In this document: positions 1-12,200 of the stretch, in pieces
Layout: every line of letters starts with the position of its first letter
Numbering within the stretch: the first letter of the stretch is position 1
Source of the DNA: Armigeres subalbatus
Taxonomy: Eukaryota > Arthropoda > Insecta > Diptera > Culicidae
DNA: 64,000 bases
NCBI RefSeq assembly: GCF_024139115.2
Contig: NC_085140.1
Location: 46,718,180 to 46,782,179, forward strand
Direction of reading: 5' to 3'
Notes under the pieces: generated by a model
Told to the model about the DNA's origin: nothing
Databases searched by the model: none
The model's input: the letters and a program-made list of their open reading frames with translations, nothing else
Position numbers and translations under genes: made by a program

Positions 1-73
1 TCATTTACTGTCCAACATATTATTGAATGTGATACCGTTGTGTTTGTTTGTTGTGTGATTCCCGCTCCTGAAG

Positions 74-235
74 TTTGAAGCAGTCCGTAACGAATTTGCC
101 GGGAAGTGGAAAGCTCTACTGGAAGCTGGCGGCGGAGGTGGTGGTGCCTGTGGATTGAGCCTGAGCGATCCGGAACAGCACGTGGCAGGCGACAGCGATA
201 ACGACGGAGACAACGACAGTATGACCAATTCACAG
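74..235 (+). CDS. CORO2B: Coronin-2-like, upstream exon (likely N-terminal coding)
   Basis: An open frame from 59 to 235 ends in a good donor (CACAG/GTAAC) in phase 0, matching the phase-0 acceptor at 11753. A pyrimidine-rich stretch before AG at 72-73 suggests an acceptor. The frame encodes a Gly-rich and Asp-rich segment (GDSDNDGDNDS) and then MTNSQ, which would join directly to LWFRGVRPSKFRHVYG. The ATG at 221-223 would give an N terminus of normal coronin length. Alternatively the whole exon is coding and the start lies outside the window. The link to the gene is inferred from frame and phase, without transcript support. Confidence 0.55.
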
Positions 236-3200
236 GTAACTTATGAAGTGTTTCTCTTACTGGACGGGTGTTTGTATACAATAGCGCCATGAGTTGGCAG
301 CCTGATTCAAAAGCAATTAATTGATTAGAATCTGCAGAGAGTGGGCGGTGATTTGTTGTCGTTTGTGAAGATATTTGTTTTGAATACAATATGAGTAGAT
401 TAAGAATAGCAAATTCCTGTGTAGGGAGAATGACTATTTGTGCGAAAGGCTATTGCGCTTCGGCGCAAACCTCTGAAACGGCCGTTTCACATTCTTTTAG
501 TGAAGTTCAAAAATATAACAATCGCTGAAACTTTTCAATGACGTAATATAAATGAAGCGTTTCATTTTTATGGCAGCTGAAGCTTAATACTGTTTTTTTC
601 TTGTTTCGTATGTAACAAATAGAAACATCTAAGTTTTCGAGTAAGCACAACGGTTACAGTTGAACAAAATGATTGATCATTATCAAGTCACCGCCAAGAA
701 TACTTTCCAAGAAGCCCTATTTTCATCCACGCAATTGAGTTTGAATTTATCAACGATTCAAAAAGTAACAAACATACCCACATGGTTGGCAACAACGTCG
801 ATATATCTATGCCTAGCTTTACGGGTGTTAGAGTAAAATCAGCAATGATTCAAATTGCTCGGGCTGTCAGTTTGAATAGTCATACCTCGATGTAACTCGA
901 TATAAGGCATTTTTTACCTTGTGAATGTTCATAAAAGCACATTACAACAAACTAATCTCCACGACAGTGGCCATGAGTACCTATTAGTGGCCGTGAGTGC
1001 TCATGGTGTAGATTTCCCAAGCAGCACGCTTGTCATAAATAAGTTACTGTGACCCATGAACGACCAAATCCAGTCATATATGAGTTTCTGCAACCAAATC
1101 GACCTAAACTGTGCTACTCGGGTTACCAACGACTGTATCGATTAGAACACATGAGTGCTTCTGAATGCCAATAATTTCCAATAAGTGCCAACGAGCTCTT
1201 GAAAGTGCCAAACAATTACCGTGAGTTCCTATGAGTGACCTTGTGTACTCATGAGTACCGACAAATGATATAAGATGTTTTTAGTAATAAAATTGAAAAT
1301 GTTGCACTCCACGAATACCCATAAATGTTCAGTAGCACGTCTCTAGAAGTATCTATAATGTTCTGTGAATGGTCATGAGATGTAATTATGGCGTTTTGAC
1401 GTAGGACTACGTCTTTGTATTGGATATGTATATATTGGGACATATGTCATAATTTGGAAAAATGAGACTGTCACAGAAATATGATAGGTCTTGGAGGCTA
1501 ATAAGTCGATTATTTTTCTACGAATTTTCATGCCGTTGTCATCAATGATTGCAAATTTATTTAAGATTCAGAATCAACATTGGTACCAAATAATTTTCTA
1601 TAGTAAACTATTGATTTGTGTTCCATTTCCAGGTACAATTTTTTACCACAAGCAGTCAATTATCGCATGATTTCAATCGCCTCTATCAGAATATTCGGTT
1701 CATTTAAATTTAACATAAAATCCTTTTTTAATTTTTTAGCGAATGTTTCAACGCTAAGTAAGTAATCAAATGGTTAATAGTTGGTTTCAGTTGAATATCA
1801 ATATAATAGTCTGTCTTGTGATTTTTTTGTTGAGTTCCATTTTAGAAATAACGGGTTCAACTTATCTGAGTACGTAGTCATACGTTTACAGTTCGTATAG
1901 TCAATCGTAGGGCTATCCCGTTATAGCTTTTTATTATTATTATGTTTCCATTATGTTATGTGTGACATATGTGTCTGCGACTGCCCATGATTAGCTTTTA
2001 ACGCCCATTTTCATTCAAAATTGAATATTTTTGCACATCACTTCCTGAAATTGCCAGTGACTGCCCCTCAGTGCCCGTGAGTACCCTTGAGTATATCAGA
2101 TTATGATTATTAGTGTTTGTGAGTTCCCATTCCCATGAGTGCTTACTTTTAATAAATGTGTTCCCATAAGAGACAAGAAAGCTGTATAGATTAGATTCTT
2201 ATTCTATACATCAGAGTTCTGAGCTTGTTTCCATAACTTCACCCTGAAATTGGTTTATGCCGAACTTTCGAAATACAGGGTGTTAATCGGACCATTTATG
2301 CAGCACTTCTATTTAAATTGCCAAGATGTGTTTAATAAGTATTTGGAAAAAGTGTTCAAGGAGCGACCATTTAAATTAAAAGTAGAGGTCTATACCACTG
2401 GCGGAGACAGAGGTGGGGCACCACGCGATGCAATCACACCATTGTGCTCGAAGGCTATTGTTCTTGCGCTTAGTGGTGTCCCACCAAAAAACAATAGCTG
2501 GCTCCGCCAGTGCTCTATACTGCCCATATTCGCGTAAAAGCCCCATGCTTGTTGAGGAATGTTTAAATTTTCAAGTACGTTTTACATTGAGATACACAAT
2601 AAAATCTAATAAAGTTTTAAATAAAGAAGTTAATAAAGAAGCTACATTCTTATTGAAATTTTGACAAACTACATATTTATATGTACACATCTTCGTCCCA
2701 AAATTAAATTTTTGAAATGTGGTAACTCAAATATGATCGATATGATTCTACTCATAAAATAAATTACACCCAGGTTTTTTTTTACACGGTTGGAATTCAT
2801 TAATTTCTCGATTAACCCGAACTTTCACAGCTTTTTAAATACCACCTAATTTTTCTTTGATTTTTTGTGAATTTTTTCGTGGGGTTAACTCATTGTTTCA
2901 TTGACGCTGAAGGTCTTAAACGACTAAAACCAAACCGTGTAAAAAAAAACCTGGGTGTATACCTTATTCGAGGCCACGCATTCCTCGTGTGAAAAATGGT
3001 TTTGTGTACTCTTATAAACATCTTTATTTAAGCAACATCCCATAATTGCCAACTGTGAAAAATGGCATCGAAGCATGAAGAGCAATGTTCCAAAATCTTA
3101 CCCGTTTGTCGTGAAAATCCGTACTACTTGGACTCCACATTGGCTAAGGTAGGCGTTAACCAGTTTTGTGAAGAGGGTAGGTGGCAAACATTTTCAAACA

Positions 3201-6200
3201 CATTGAGCTATTAGCCCGCCGATCTGTTGGACATCATTCGCGATAAACTTTTTATCGACAGTTAATAAAGCCCGTAATTGTTCGCCATCACTTTCCTGAA
3301 ACTCTGCTAATTCACACCTTTATTGGTTCGGTTATGGGCACCCTCTTTTTATTGAAAAATCGTTCAATATCACTGAGTTTATCAACAAACGTATTTTTAT
3401 GCAGTTTTTATGCATTTTTTTAGAATTATTCAGTCATAATTTATTGTAATGATAAGTTTTATTATTTATTTATTTTTTTGGCGCATCTAAACATTGTATA
3501 TGCGCTTTTTGGAACTAAGCGTTGACCGATTTACACGCAACAAGTTGCATTCGACAGGGAATTCAGTATTATTGTTGGTCATTTAAAATTGGACCTTTTA
3601 GACATTGACTTCCGATCGGGGGGCACATCACTCGATTCAGAAGCGGCGCACAACTGTCATTTTTGTTGATTTAGCTTTGCTGCGTCGCAGCATGCGTGAA
3701 ATAATAAAAATGACAGTTGTGCGTTGCTTCCGTATCGAGTGGTGTGCCCCCGAAAACGCGAGCACTTTTAATCTTGAATTCCGTCAGGAGTGACCTTAAG
3801 AAGAAAAACGCGAAATGAAAAAAATATTTTTTTGCCTGCGATGTATATGAATGAATGCAATATATGTAAATTGATGGAAAAAGTTAAATCCAACTTCTTA
3901 AAGTGCTATTTTTGACCTTTCTTAATTGATTGTTTTCCCGGTGGAACTGTTAGATTTGCCAACCTGGATCAGCTGTACTTCCCCGCCTTATGGCTCTATT
4001 AGGGCATCGGTTCTCAACCTTTTTCTTGAGAGGTACCCCTTCGAACTTTTGCATTAATTGAGGTACCCCTTTTTTGCTGTAAATAAAAATAAGCTTAACT
4101 CATATAACTCGGGATATATGAAAAATTGACCTGAAAAACAAATGGCATATATGGCTATCGCCATACAGTTGGCTAAAAATTTCATTATTCCGTGAACCTT
4201 TCCAATTCAAATTCCGACCCTCTTTAAGTAGGCTGCCACGCTTCAGGAAAAGGGGCTTCTGAGCTTCTTGCACAAAGGTTTCCGATCCTCTCAAAAGGCG
4301 GCATCCGAGCCACTTAAAAGGAGGCTTCCGGGCCTCTTGAAAGGAGGTTTCCGAGCCCCTTGAAAGGAGGTTTCCGAGCCTCTTGAAAGGAGGCTTCCGG
4401 GCCTCTTGAAAGGAGGTTTCCGAGCCTCTTGAAAGGAGGCTTCCGGACCTCTTGAAATGAGGCTTCCGGGCCTCTTGACAGGAAGGTTCTGAGCCCCTTG
4501 AAGGGATGCTTCCGAGCCTCTTGAAAGCAGGTTTCCGAGCCCTTGAAAGGAGGCTTCCGGGCCTCTTGAAAGGAGGAATCTGGGCCTCTTGGAAGGAGGA
4601 ATCCGGGCCTCTTGAAAGAAGGCTTCCGAGCCTCTTGAAAGGAGGCTTCCGAGCCTCTAGAATGGAGGCTTCCGAGCCTCTTGAAAGGAGGAATACGAGC
4701 CTCTTGAAAGGAGGAATACGAGCCTCTTGAAAGGAGGCTTCCGAGCCTCTTGAAAGGATGCTTCCGAGCCTCTTGAAAGGAGGCTTCCGGGCCTCTTGAA
4801 AGGAGGCTTCCGGGCCTCTTAAAAGGAGGCTTCCGAGCCTTTTGAAAGGTGGAATCCGAGCCTCTTGAAAGGAGGCTTCCGAGCCTCTTGAAAGGATGCT
4901 TCCGAGCCACTTGAAAGGAGGCTTCCAGGCCTCTTGAAAGGAGGTTTCCGAGCATCTTGAAAGGAGGCTTCCGGGCCTCTTGAAAGGATGCTTCCGAGCC
5001 TCTTGAAAGGAGGCTTCCGGGCCTCTTGAAAGGAGGTGTCCGAGCCTCTTGAAAGGAGGAATCCGGGCCACTTGAAAGGAGGAATCCGGGCCACTTGAAA
5101 GGAGGCTTCCGAGCCTCTTGGAAGGAGGCTTCCGAGCCTTTTTTTAAGGAGGAAATACGAGCCTCTTGAAAGAAGGCTTTCAAGCCTTTTGTCCTTTGAT
5201 ACTTTTGATCTTTTTTCCCGCAGCCCTTCATACACTATGCTGGAATTGCTGGCTACGGATGGCAGGATTCATCTTCTTCTTCTACTGGCTTTACATTCCA
5301 ACCGGCACTTGGCCGCTTTTCGAATAAGTATTCTATAAGCATTTCCTCAGTTATTAATTGAAAGCTTCCTTTGCCCGCCATTGTATGAGTATGTATCATG
5401 TGCAGGGTTCCGACTTTTCGTTTCAATGAGACCAAAGCAAGCGTTTTTCGGGCCAAGGGAAAATCTTGTTTCGTTGTTTATGTTGAGGATCATCTTTCAC
5501 CCATCAATCTTTTCTCTAGAATTAGCATTGGAAGATGAACGAAAATCTTGCCTATAAGATAAAAATCCTTTTTTGTTTCATTACTTTCACCTCTCACTCA
5601 CTTTTCGCGATAATTATCGCAGAACAATTACAAAATTGTATAGCCGCGCCGGGATTCGAACCCAGAATAGTAACAATAATAGCTGTGGGGATGCGCTTAC
5701 TTTAGCCACACCACCACGCTATCTGTATGAAAGCGTTAAGATATTTGTTCCACATAAACTACTACCATTTGCATTGATGATGCCACGAAAAGACTCGAAT
5801 ATGAAAGAAAAAGAGCAAACCAACGTTTAGCGGCAATCGAAGTGAGCGAAAAATTGTTATCACTCTCCAGGCTGTTTTTCTTTCCCGAAAAGCGATTTCT
5901 CCCCGAAAACTTTCGTGAGGGAAAATTATGTGCTCCTGAGATTGAGTGAGCATTACGATCCCTGATCATGTGTGGCAAGTACAATGGGTACGCTATGCCC
6001 AGGGAGTCGAGAATGTTTCCCACCCGAAAACATCCTAGACCGGACCGAAAATCGAACTCGCCATCTCCAGATTGGCAATGATATGCCTTTGCATGCAAAG
6101 CTAATTGGAGACCCAATGGCATGATTCAATTGGCTTTGATTTACTGATTGCCATGAATATTATGTACAAGACAAAGTTTTGAAACATAAAAATACATATT

Positions 6201-9200
6201 TATCAAAACTTAATCAACAAATTTTGATTGGAATTGTAATACATCCACCCAACCGGCGGTTGTTTGATTTTCTAATAATTTTGTATAAGAATCTTCCAAA
6301 ACTTGTATCTCTTGTTCAGAAAATGTAAAAAAAGCTTACAAAATTGTTAGATTCTTATACAATATTTGTATAAGAATCTAACAATTTCCCATATGCCCAG
6401 TTCTTACACAGGTTTTGGTAGATTCTTATTCTTATTCTTATAGAATTGTTGGAAAATCTAACAACCGCTGGTTGGGTGTCCGCCATTACGTATTTTTGTC
6501 CGAGGTACCCCCTGAGTACAGCGAAAGTACCTCCAAAGGTACATGTACCCCAGGTTGAGAACCGCTGTATTAGGGTTGTAATTGATCATAAAACGCACTT
6601 CTTGATTGTCACTGGCAGTATACCTTTCATGAACCTTCCATTTAGGCTCATCCGTCCATCCCGCGCCGCAGAAGGTCACGTCGATCCATGACTCAGTCCC
6701 CTGAACTTGGCTGTCGTTCAGCCCCGCTAGAGACTCTAGCAGGTTATTACCTGCAATGAACTGGGAACCACCTGTGTTTAGGGATACATAGGATGCGTTC
6801 ATTGAATATGTTCATAGTCATCCAAGAAATCCCTGGAATAAAGCGTCTGGTCTACACACGGAACCAGAGACCTTGAAACGAAAGCGTTATGCACTTAACA
6901 GCAGCAGTTTAAGCGGTACTCGTTTTTAGAAGAGACTGCTGTTGCTTTTCAATAGAGGCCCGGCTTGAGACACTCGTTTGGGCGGGTAAATAGGGCTCTA
7001 ACAGTCGTCAAATTCAGCGTTACCAACAGGCCAACAGAATTTCCGTAAATCTACAGAATGTAGAAATTCCGTAAATCTAAATAATGCAGGATGAAATGAA
7101 TTGGGTTTCACAATTCCCAACCACCCTGAGTGAAAGCGAAAACCAAATTAATTTAAACAATTTGGGACTAGGGACATATTTACATATTTGTGTATTCTAA
7201 TTTATTCTAGGGCCCTATGACGTCACTCGTTTTACATCGAGTTCTCCGAGCTCATCGATTAAAAAATGTTCAGATCTGACCTGGTGTGCGGGCTGTTGAT
7301 AGGTTCAACGACGGCAGCTGTGATGATAGACTGTGAAGGTTCCGTTTGCCAATGGCGGTGGTAATTCGGTAGATGGCGTTGTAGATTTGGGGGTAGCAAC
7401 CTATCGCTGCGGAATGGACTTCAACCAGCGGGCACCATACATCCAACCGATCGAGTGTCGCAGAGGTCCATGGTGCTCTCGCCTAATCCGCGAGTAGGTT
7501 GAGATCATGTGGTGTAGGCACCGTTCTCCAAAGGAGACGCTTGGTTGGTGGTTCGTGGTATTTGCTTGGTGTGGCGTGGTGAGCACGTTGCACTGGCAAG
7601 TAGGCAACCGGTGAAGCGATTACAGCTGCCAGTAGCTTGGTATAGAGGGTATTTTCTATTTTTGCCACCAGAGGCGCAGCATGCGGTGTCCGTATGATGC
7701 TCGATGCTTTTCTTCACCTCTGTCGAGGGGTGAAAGGTGTGACTTTTACCGAGGAAAAACGTTACAGGGCTATCCCAGCCACGCGTTGTAGGAGTGGTTT
7801 AACGCACCGGAATTCGGCCACCTCCAGACTGGCACCCACGTTGAACTGTGGGTGTTTTCACCTGTTCAACTTGTTTATTGTTAACTAACTGCCTTTTTAA
7901 CGGAGGTTGATCAGGCGAGCTTAACTATATGGACTTTGCAAACTACCTGTAATCCATAACAACAACAAGAACTACTAGAAATACTAACAAAAACCAAGAA
8001 GGAATCACACAACTTGCTTATTCTTCGTTAACTGCCTCCATTACGAAGGTTGATCCACAGACATTGACTCTATGCAGTTCGTAGACTACCTGCAGGGCTG
8101 GTAGCAAGTCACTTTTTAGTGACTTGGTCACTATTTTGAGCCTAGTCACTAAAAAGTCACTATTTGCATGCAAAAGTCACTAAAGTCACTATTTTTTGGA
8201 AAATGGTCAGTAAAGTCACTATTTTCGCACCACCGTTTGTAAAAAAAGTTCAAAATAAAAATCATTTGTACCTACCATTATCATCAACCAAATCAAATGT
8301 AAATCTATGTAAGCAAAATATATAAAGCTTGAAAAATTGCTACAAGGCCGTCTTATGAAAGGCAGAGTGGGTTCGAACCATGGACTTCGGGATCGAGAGA
8401 CACATAGACAGACCACACAGCGAAGCTTGGGCATACGTTTAGGCAACGCTTATATAAAGCGCAGGATTGTTACGACTACGAGGATTTCGCGATTTTTGCT
8501 CGCGGATTTGATGCGGATTTACATAACGGTTGAGGCTTCGCAAAGATTTAGTTTTGGGTGGAAATTTAATAAATAAGGAGCGTAGGGTTTTGTTTTCGAT
8601 AGCAAAATGTCGTTGAGAAGGGACTCCACATTCAGTCTATGCTTCCAATTTTTTTTATATTTCCAAGCCATTATTAAATGCATTATATTCCCGGAGACGA
8701 GCCAGCCTCGGACGAGCCAGACACAAAAAAAAAAAAAAAAAAAATGCATTATACTCTTGAGCACTCGTTAAACAAGCATAATAAGAGTAAGAACTTCACT
8801 TGTTGTCATTTTTCATCGTTTCTGAATATCAATTTTTTTGTCACGTCAATTTTGACATAATTCCGAGATATTTCTTAGTTTCTGATTGATTAACCCCTCT
8901 ACGACGAACTACACAGCATGATATTGTCGGCGTAGCACCACATTAGAATTCGGATATCGGGACTTCCAAACCGAACTTTCTTCCGAAGTTTTATCTGTCA
9001 AACTAATTGATGCGTTGTTTACCGCATCTTTAGGCGAATCCAGCGCACTACTTCTTAAGTTGGGTAAGTTGCCTGTATCTGGAGAAAAATCCACCTTCGT
9101 TATAAAAAGCTTCCTAACTTTGTTCCTCGTAGAGGAAATTTCACTGTAATTTCTGTAGCGTTGACCGCATAAATCTTTATGTAAAATTCCGTAAAAATTC

Positions 9201-12200
9201 CGCCTTGATTTTGGGAAATAATTTTCGGAAGGTGTTTCTTAGGAATTCGCCAAACAATATCTACAGGAATTCACAAAAAGATTTCTACCGGAATTCATGA
9301 AAAAATCCGCTTGTATTTGAAGGAGATTTTTTTTCAGGGATTCGCGGAGAAGTTTTTATAGTAATTGACGTGCAGTTTGCGCGGAAATTCCTGAAAGACA
9401 GCAGGAATGTCTACAAAATATTCTGCCTTGAATTTGGATGTTTTTGTGCTGACATTCGCCATCGGATTTCTGTTGGAATTTCCGTTTAAACTCCTGGAGA
9501 AATATTTCACAAGAATTGAAGTATTTTTTGCACAATTCCTGAAAAAAAAATCCTAAAAATTTTCACAAGGTTTTCTACAGAAAATCAATTTCTGCAACAA
9601 ATTCAAGATTTTGGATCACATTTCACAACTTGAAATTTAGGAAACTTAGGTTCGGTAAAATTCATGTAATATATGAGTTAATGTTTTTAATGAAACCGAG
9701 ATCAGGGTCTCGAAAAAACAAATGGCAAATGGACTCTATATGTATTTAAATTTGTTTCAATTAAAAATGTTATTTTTAATTATTAAAAATCGTATTTTAA
9801 AAATGTCATCATAATTTTGAATTCTTTTAAGTTTTTTTTAACAATTTTTTCTTATAAAAATTCATAAGCTTTGTGATTTCAAATAATTCTCTGTCTAGTA
9901 ATTGATTAGATCATTTTATTTTGTAATTTTTGTCTTCTCTTGATTTCTGATAGCATTCTAATAAGGATTTGAAAAAAAAACATGATATCCCTAGTATCCG
10001 ATCTACTACGAATTACACAGTAACAATACAAATGCAACTCAGCTCACTACCTGGTTAGTACTTCATACAAAAGTCACTATTTGGTCACTTTTTCTGCTTC
10101 TGAAAGTCACTATTTGGTCAATTTTTTTCCAACAACAACAAGAACTAGGGGAAACCGCCAAATGTTGAACGGCTAATTTTGTCGCCTATTGTTGAACTCC
10201 CATAAGAAATGCACATGGGTTCAACAATAGGCGAAGAAATTAGCCGTTCAACATTTGGCGAATTACCCTACTTGGAATACAAAAATATACCAAGAAGAGG
10301 TCAAACAACTTGTTTATTTTTCAATAACTGCCTCCATTACGGAGGCTGATCCACATACCTTGGCTTTATTGAGTTCGTAGACTACCTGTATCCCACGACA
10401 ACAACAAGAACTACTTGGAATACAAACATATACCAAGGAGGTGTCACTCAACTTGTTCATTTTTCAATATTTGCCTCCATTACGGGGGTAGATCCGTCGA
10501 CCTTGATTCTATAGAGTTCGTAAACTACCTGAAAGCCACGACAACAACGAGAACTACTTGCATGGTTGTGCTGTATCATTTTCATACGATAATGATTGAA
10601 AATATCTTTTGATAACTTCTCAGGTGTGAAAAGCATGCGAGTTGTCGTCGGCGACAACTTTTCAAATTTTGGGATCAATTGATAATAAGCACAAAATAAT
10701 CATTTAAATGTTAACCCTACGAATACCAATTGAATGTAAACAGTGAAATTCAATCTGCTGTTTGGCATTTTGGGGTGGTGTTATGTAAAGAAATACGTTC
10801 AGAAAGTAACGATAATTGCTTCAAATTGAGATACAATTATCGAACGATTTTCACTCCCTAGCGAGTTATTATCAATTAATAATTTGGATATGTTATCGCG
10901 TGAGAGTGTTGTTCATCCTCGATTATTTGAAAATTCGCCTCTCATAAGCAATTATATCTATTGAACGGCTACTCAGTCTTACAATTCCACAATGAGTTTA
11001 TTATCTACCCGACGTTTCGACACTTTACCAAAAATATTTTACCCTTGAAAATGACACAATTCTTGTGTCGAAACGTAGGGTAGATAATAAAGTCGTTGTA
11101 AAATTGTAAGACTGAGTAAGCGTTCAATAAATTTAAAATAATTGTTTACGTAATACTAGCTTGCCCGGCGAACCCTGTCTAGTCAAAAAATGATTATTTG
11201 ATTGAAATAAACATACGCAAAGAAACAAGCAAATGATCTTTCCTTTTTAGAAGATTGAAATGTGTGCTAAACCGATTCTTCAGAAAAGTTGTGAAAAAAT
11301 AATATTTTAAAGGCCAGTGCGCGTCATTGGCAGAAAGCATCTTCTCCATCATCGTTTTCTTTTTCTATATAAACATAAATTGACTTGTGTATGCGAATAA
11401 CTCGAAAAGAGCTGGATTATTTTCATTCATTCTTTCAGCAAATCTGTTCTTTATAATCTCCGACGGGTTTATAGGATAGGTTCTCATATAAAAATCAAGA
11501 ATAAAATTTATAAAATCGTGAAAACCCTAAATTAAGATTCATACGGGACTTTTGTTTGCGGAGTTCACAATACGTATTCTCGCCTATTATGTAGGACAAA
11601 CGTCTGCCGAGTCAACTCGTTTATAATAAATGCAGAAACACAAACAATTCTTTCATATTAATGCATCTCTACTGTTATGCATTCAAATTTTTCCTACGCA
11701 AAGTTGTAATTTGATTTTTCAAACATTTTGTTTTTTATTCCCTTTTTTGCAGCTATGGTTTCGCGGGGTTCGACCTTCCAAGTTCCGGCACGTGTACGGT
11801 CTCCCCACGAGGAAAGAGTGCTGCTACACCGACATCAGTGTGGTACGTAGCGGCAATGATGGCAACTTCTGTGCCATCAATCCCACATTCCTGGCCATCG
11901 TAGCCGATACGACATTTGTGGTGATCCCAATCAACCAAACCGGAAGAATTGATTTTCAATGCTGTAAGGTAATCGGACACACTGGTCAAATCCTCGATCT
12001 TAAATGGAATCCGTTCGATGATAATACGATTGCGTCCGCTTCAGATGATTGCACCGTAAGTAGGGCATGGGAAATCTAATATGATATGGAAAGTATACAA
12101 CGTTTCTAATTTTATAGATCAAACTATGGAAGATCCCAGAGGGTGGATTAACGAGCAATCTGAGCGAATGTTCCACTGAGCTAGTCGGACACAAACGTAA

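Larger units (their letters stand above)
5265..6122 (-). mobile_element. tRNA-derived SINE (Feilai-like), split in two
   Basis: The tail part (5265-5402, starting CTTCTTCTTCT) and the tRNA-like head (5965-6122, with a B-box-like ATCGAACTCG on the + strand) match, in order, the uninterrupted copy at 62145-62425. The interruption is the 562-bp element at 5403-5964 with an 8-bp TSD. Family name is from memory of the culicine SINE pattern. Confidence 0.7.
4005..6567. mobile_element. hAT-family element, 2.56 kb, with nested inserts
   Basis: The left end CATCGGTTCTCAACC and the inverted right end CAGCGGTTCTCAACC are classic hAT termini. The element is flanked by perfect 8-bp duplications TATTAGGG (3997-4004 and 6568-6575). 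It carries GGTACC-rich subterminal repeats, the 23-bp minisatellite array (about 4220-5200), a tRNA-derived SINE (about 5265-6122) that is itself interrupted, and a TIR element at 6244-6479. No transposase frame is visible, so it is non-autonomous or gutted. Related solo termini occur at 18376-18461 and 55738-55803. Confidence 0.85.

Noticed and set aside
1..228. 75-codon - strand ORF
   Set aside because: Antisense to the upstream coronin exon; low-complexity Ser/Pro translation.
3605..3793. 62-codon + strand ORF
   Set aside because: Falls on the arms of a hairpin MITE.
4220..5200. CRISPR-like array
   Set aside because: Units are contiguous with no unique spacers, and the organism is a eukaryote.
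4100..5235. Overlapping 323-, 305- and 138-codon - strand ORFs
   Set aside because: Same reason: they are frame by-products of array 1.
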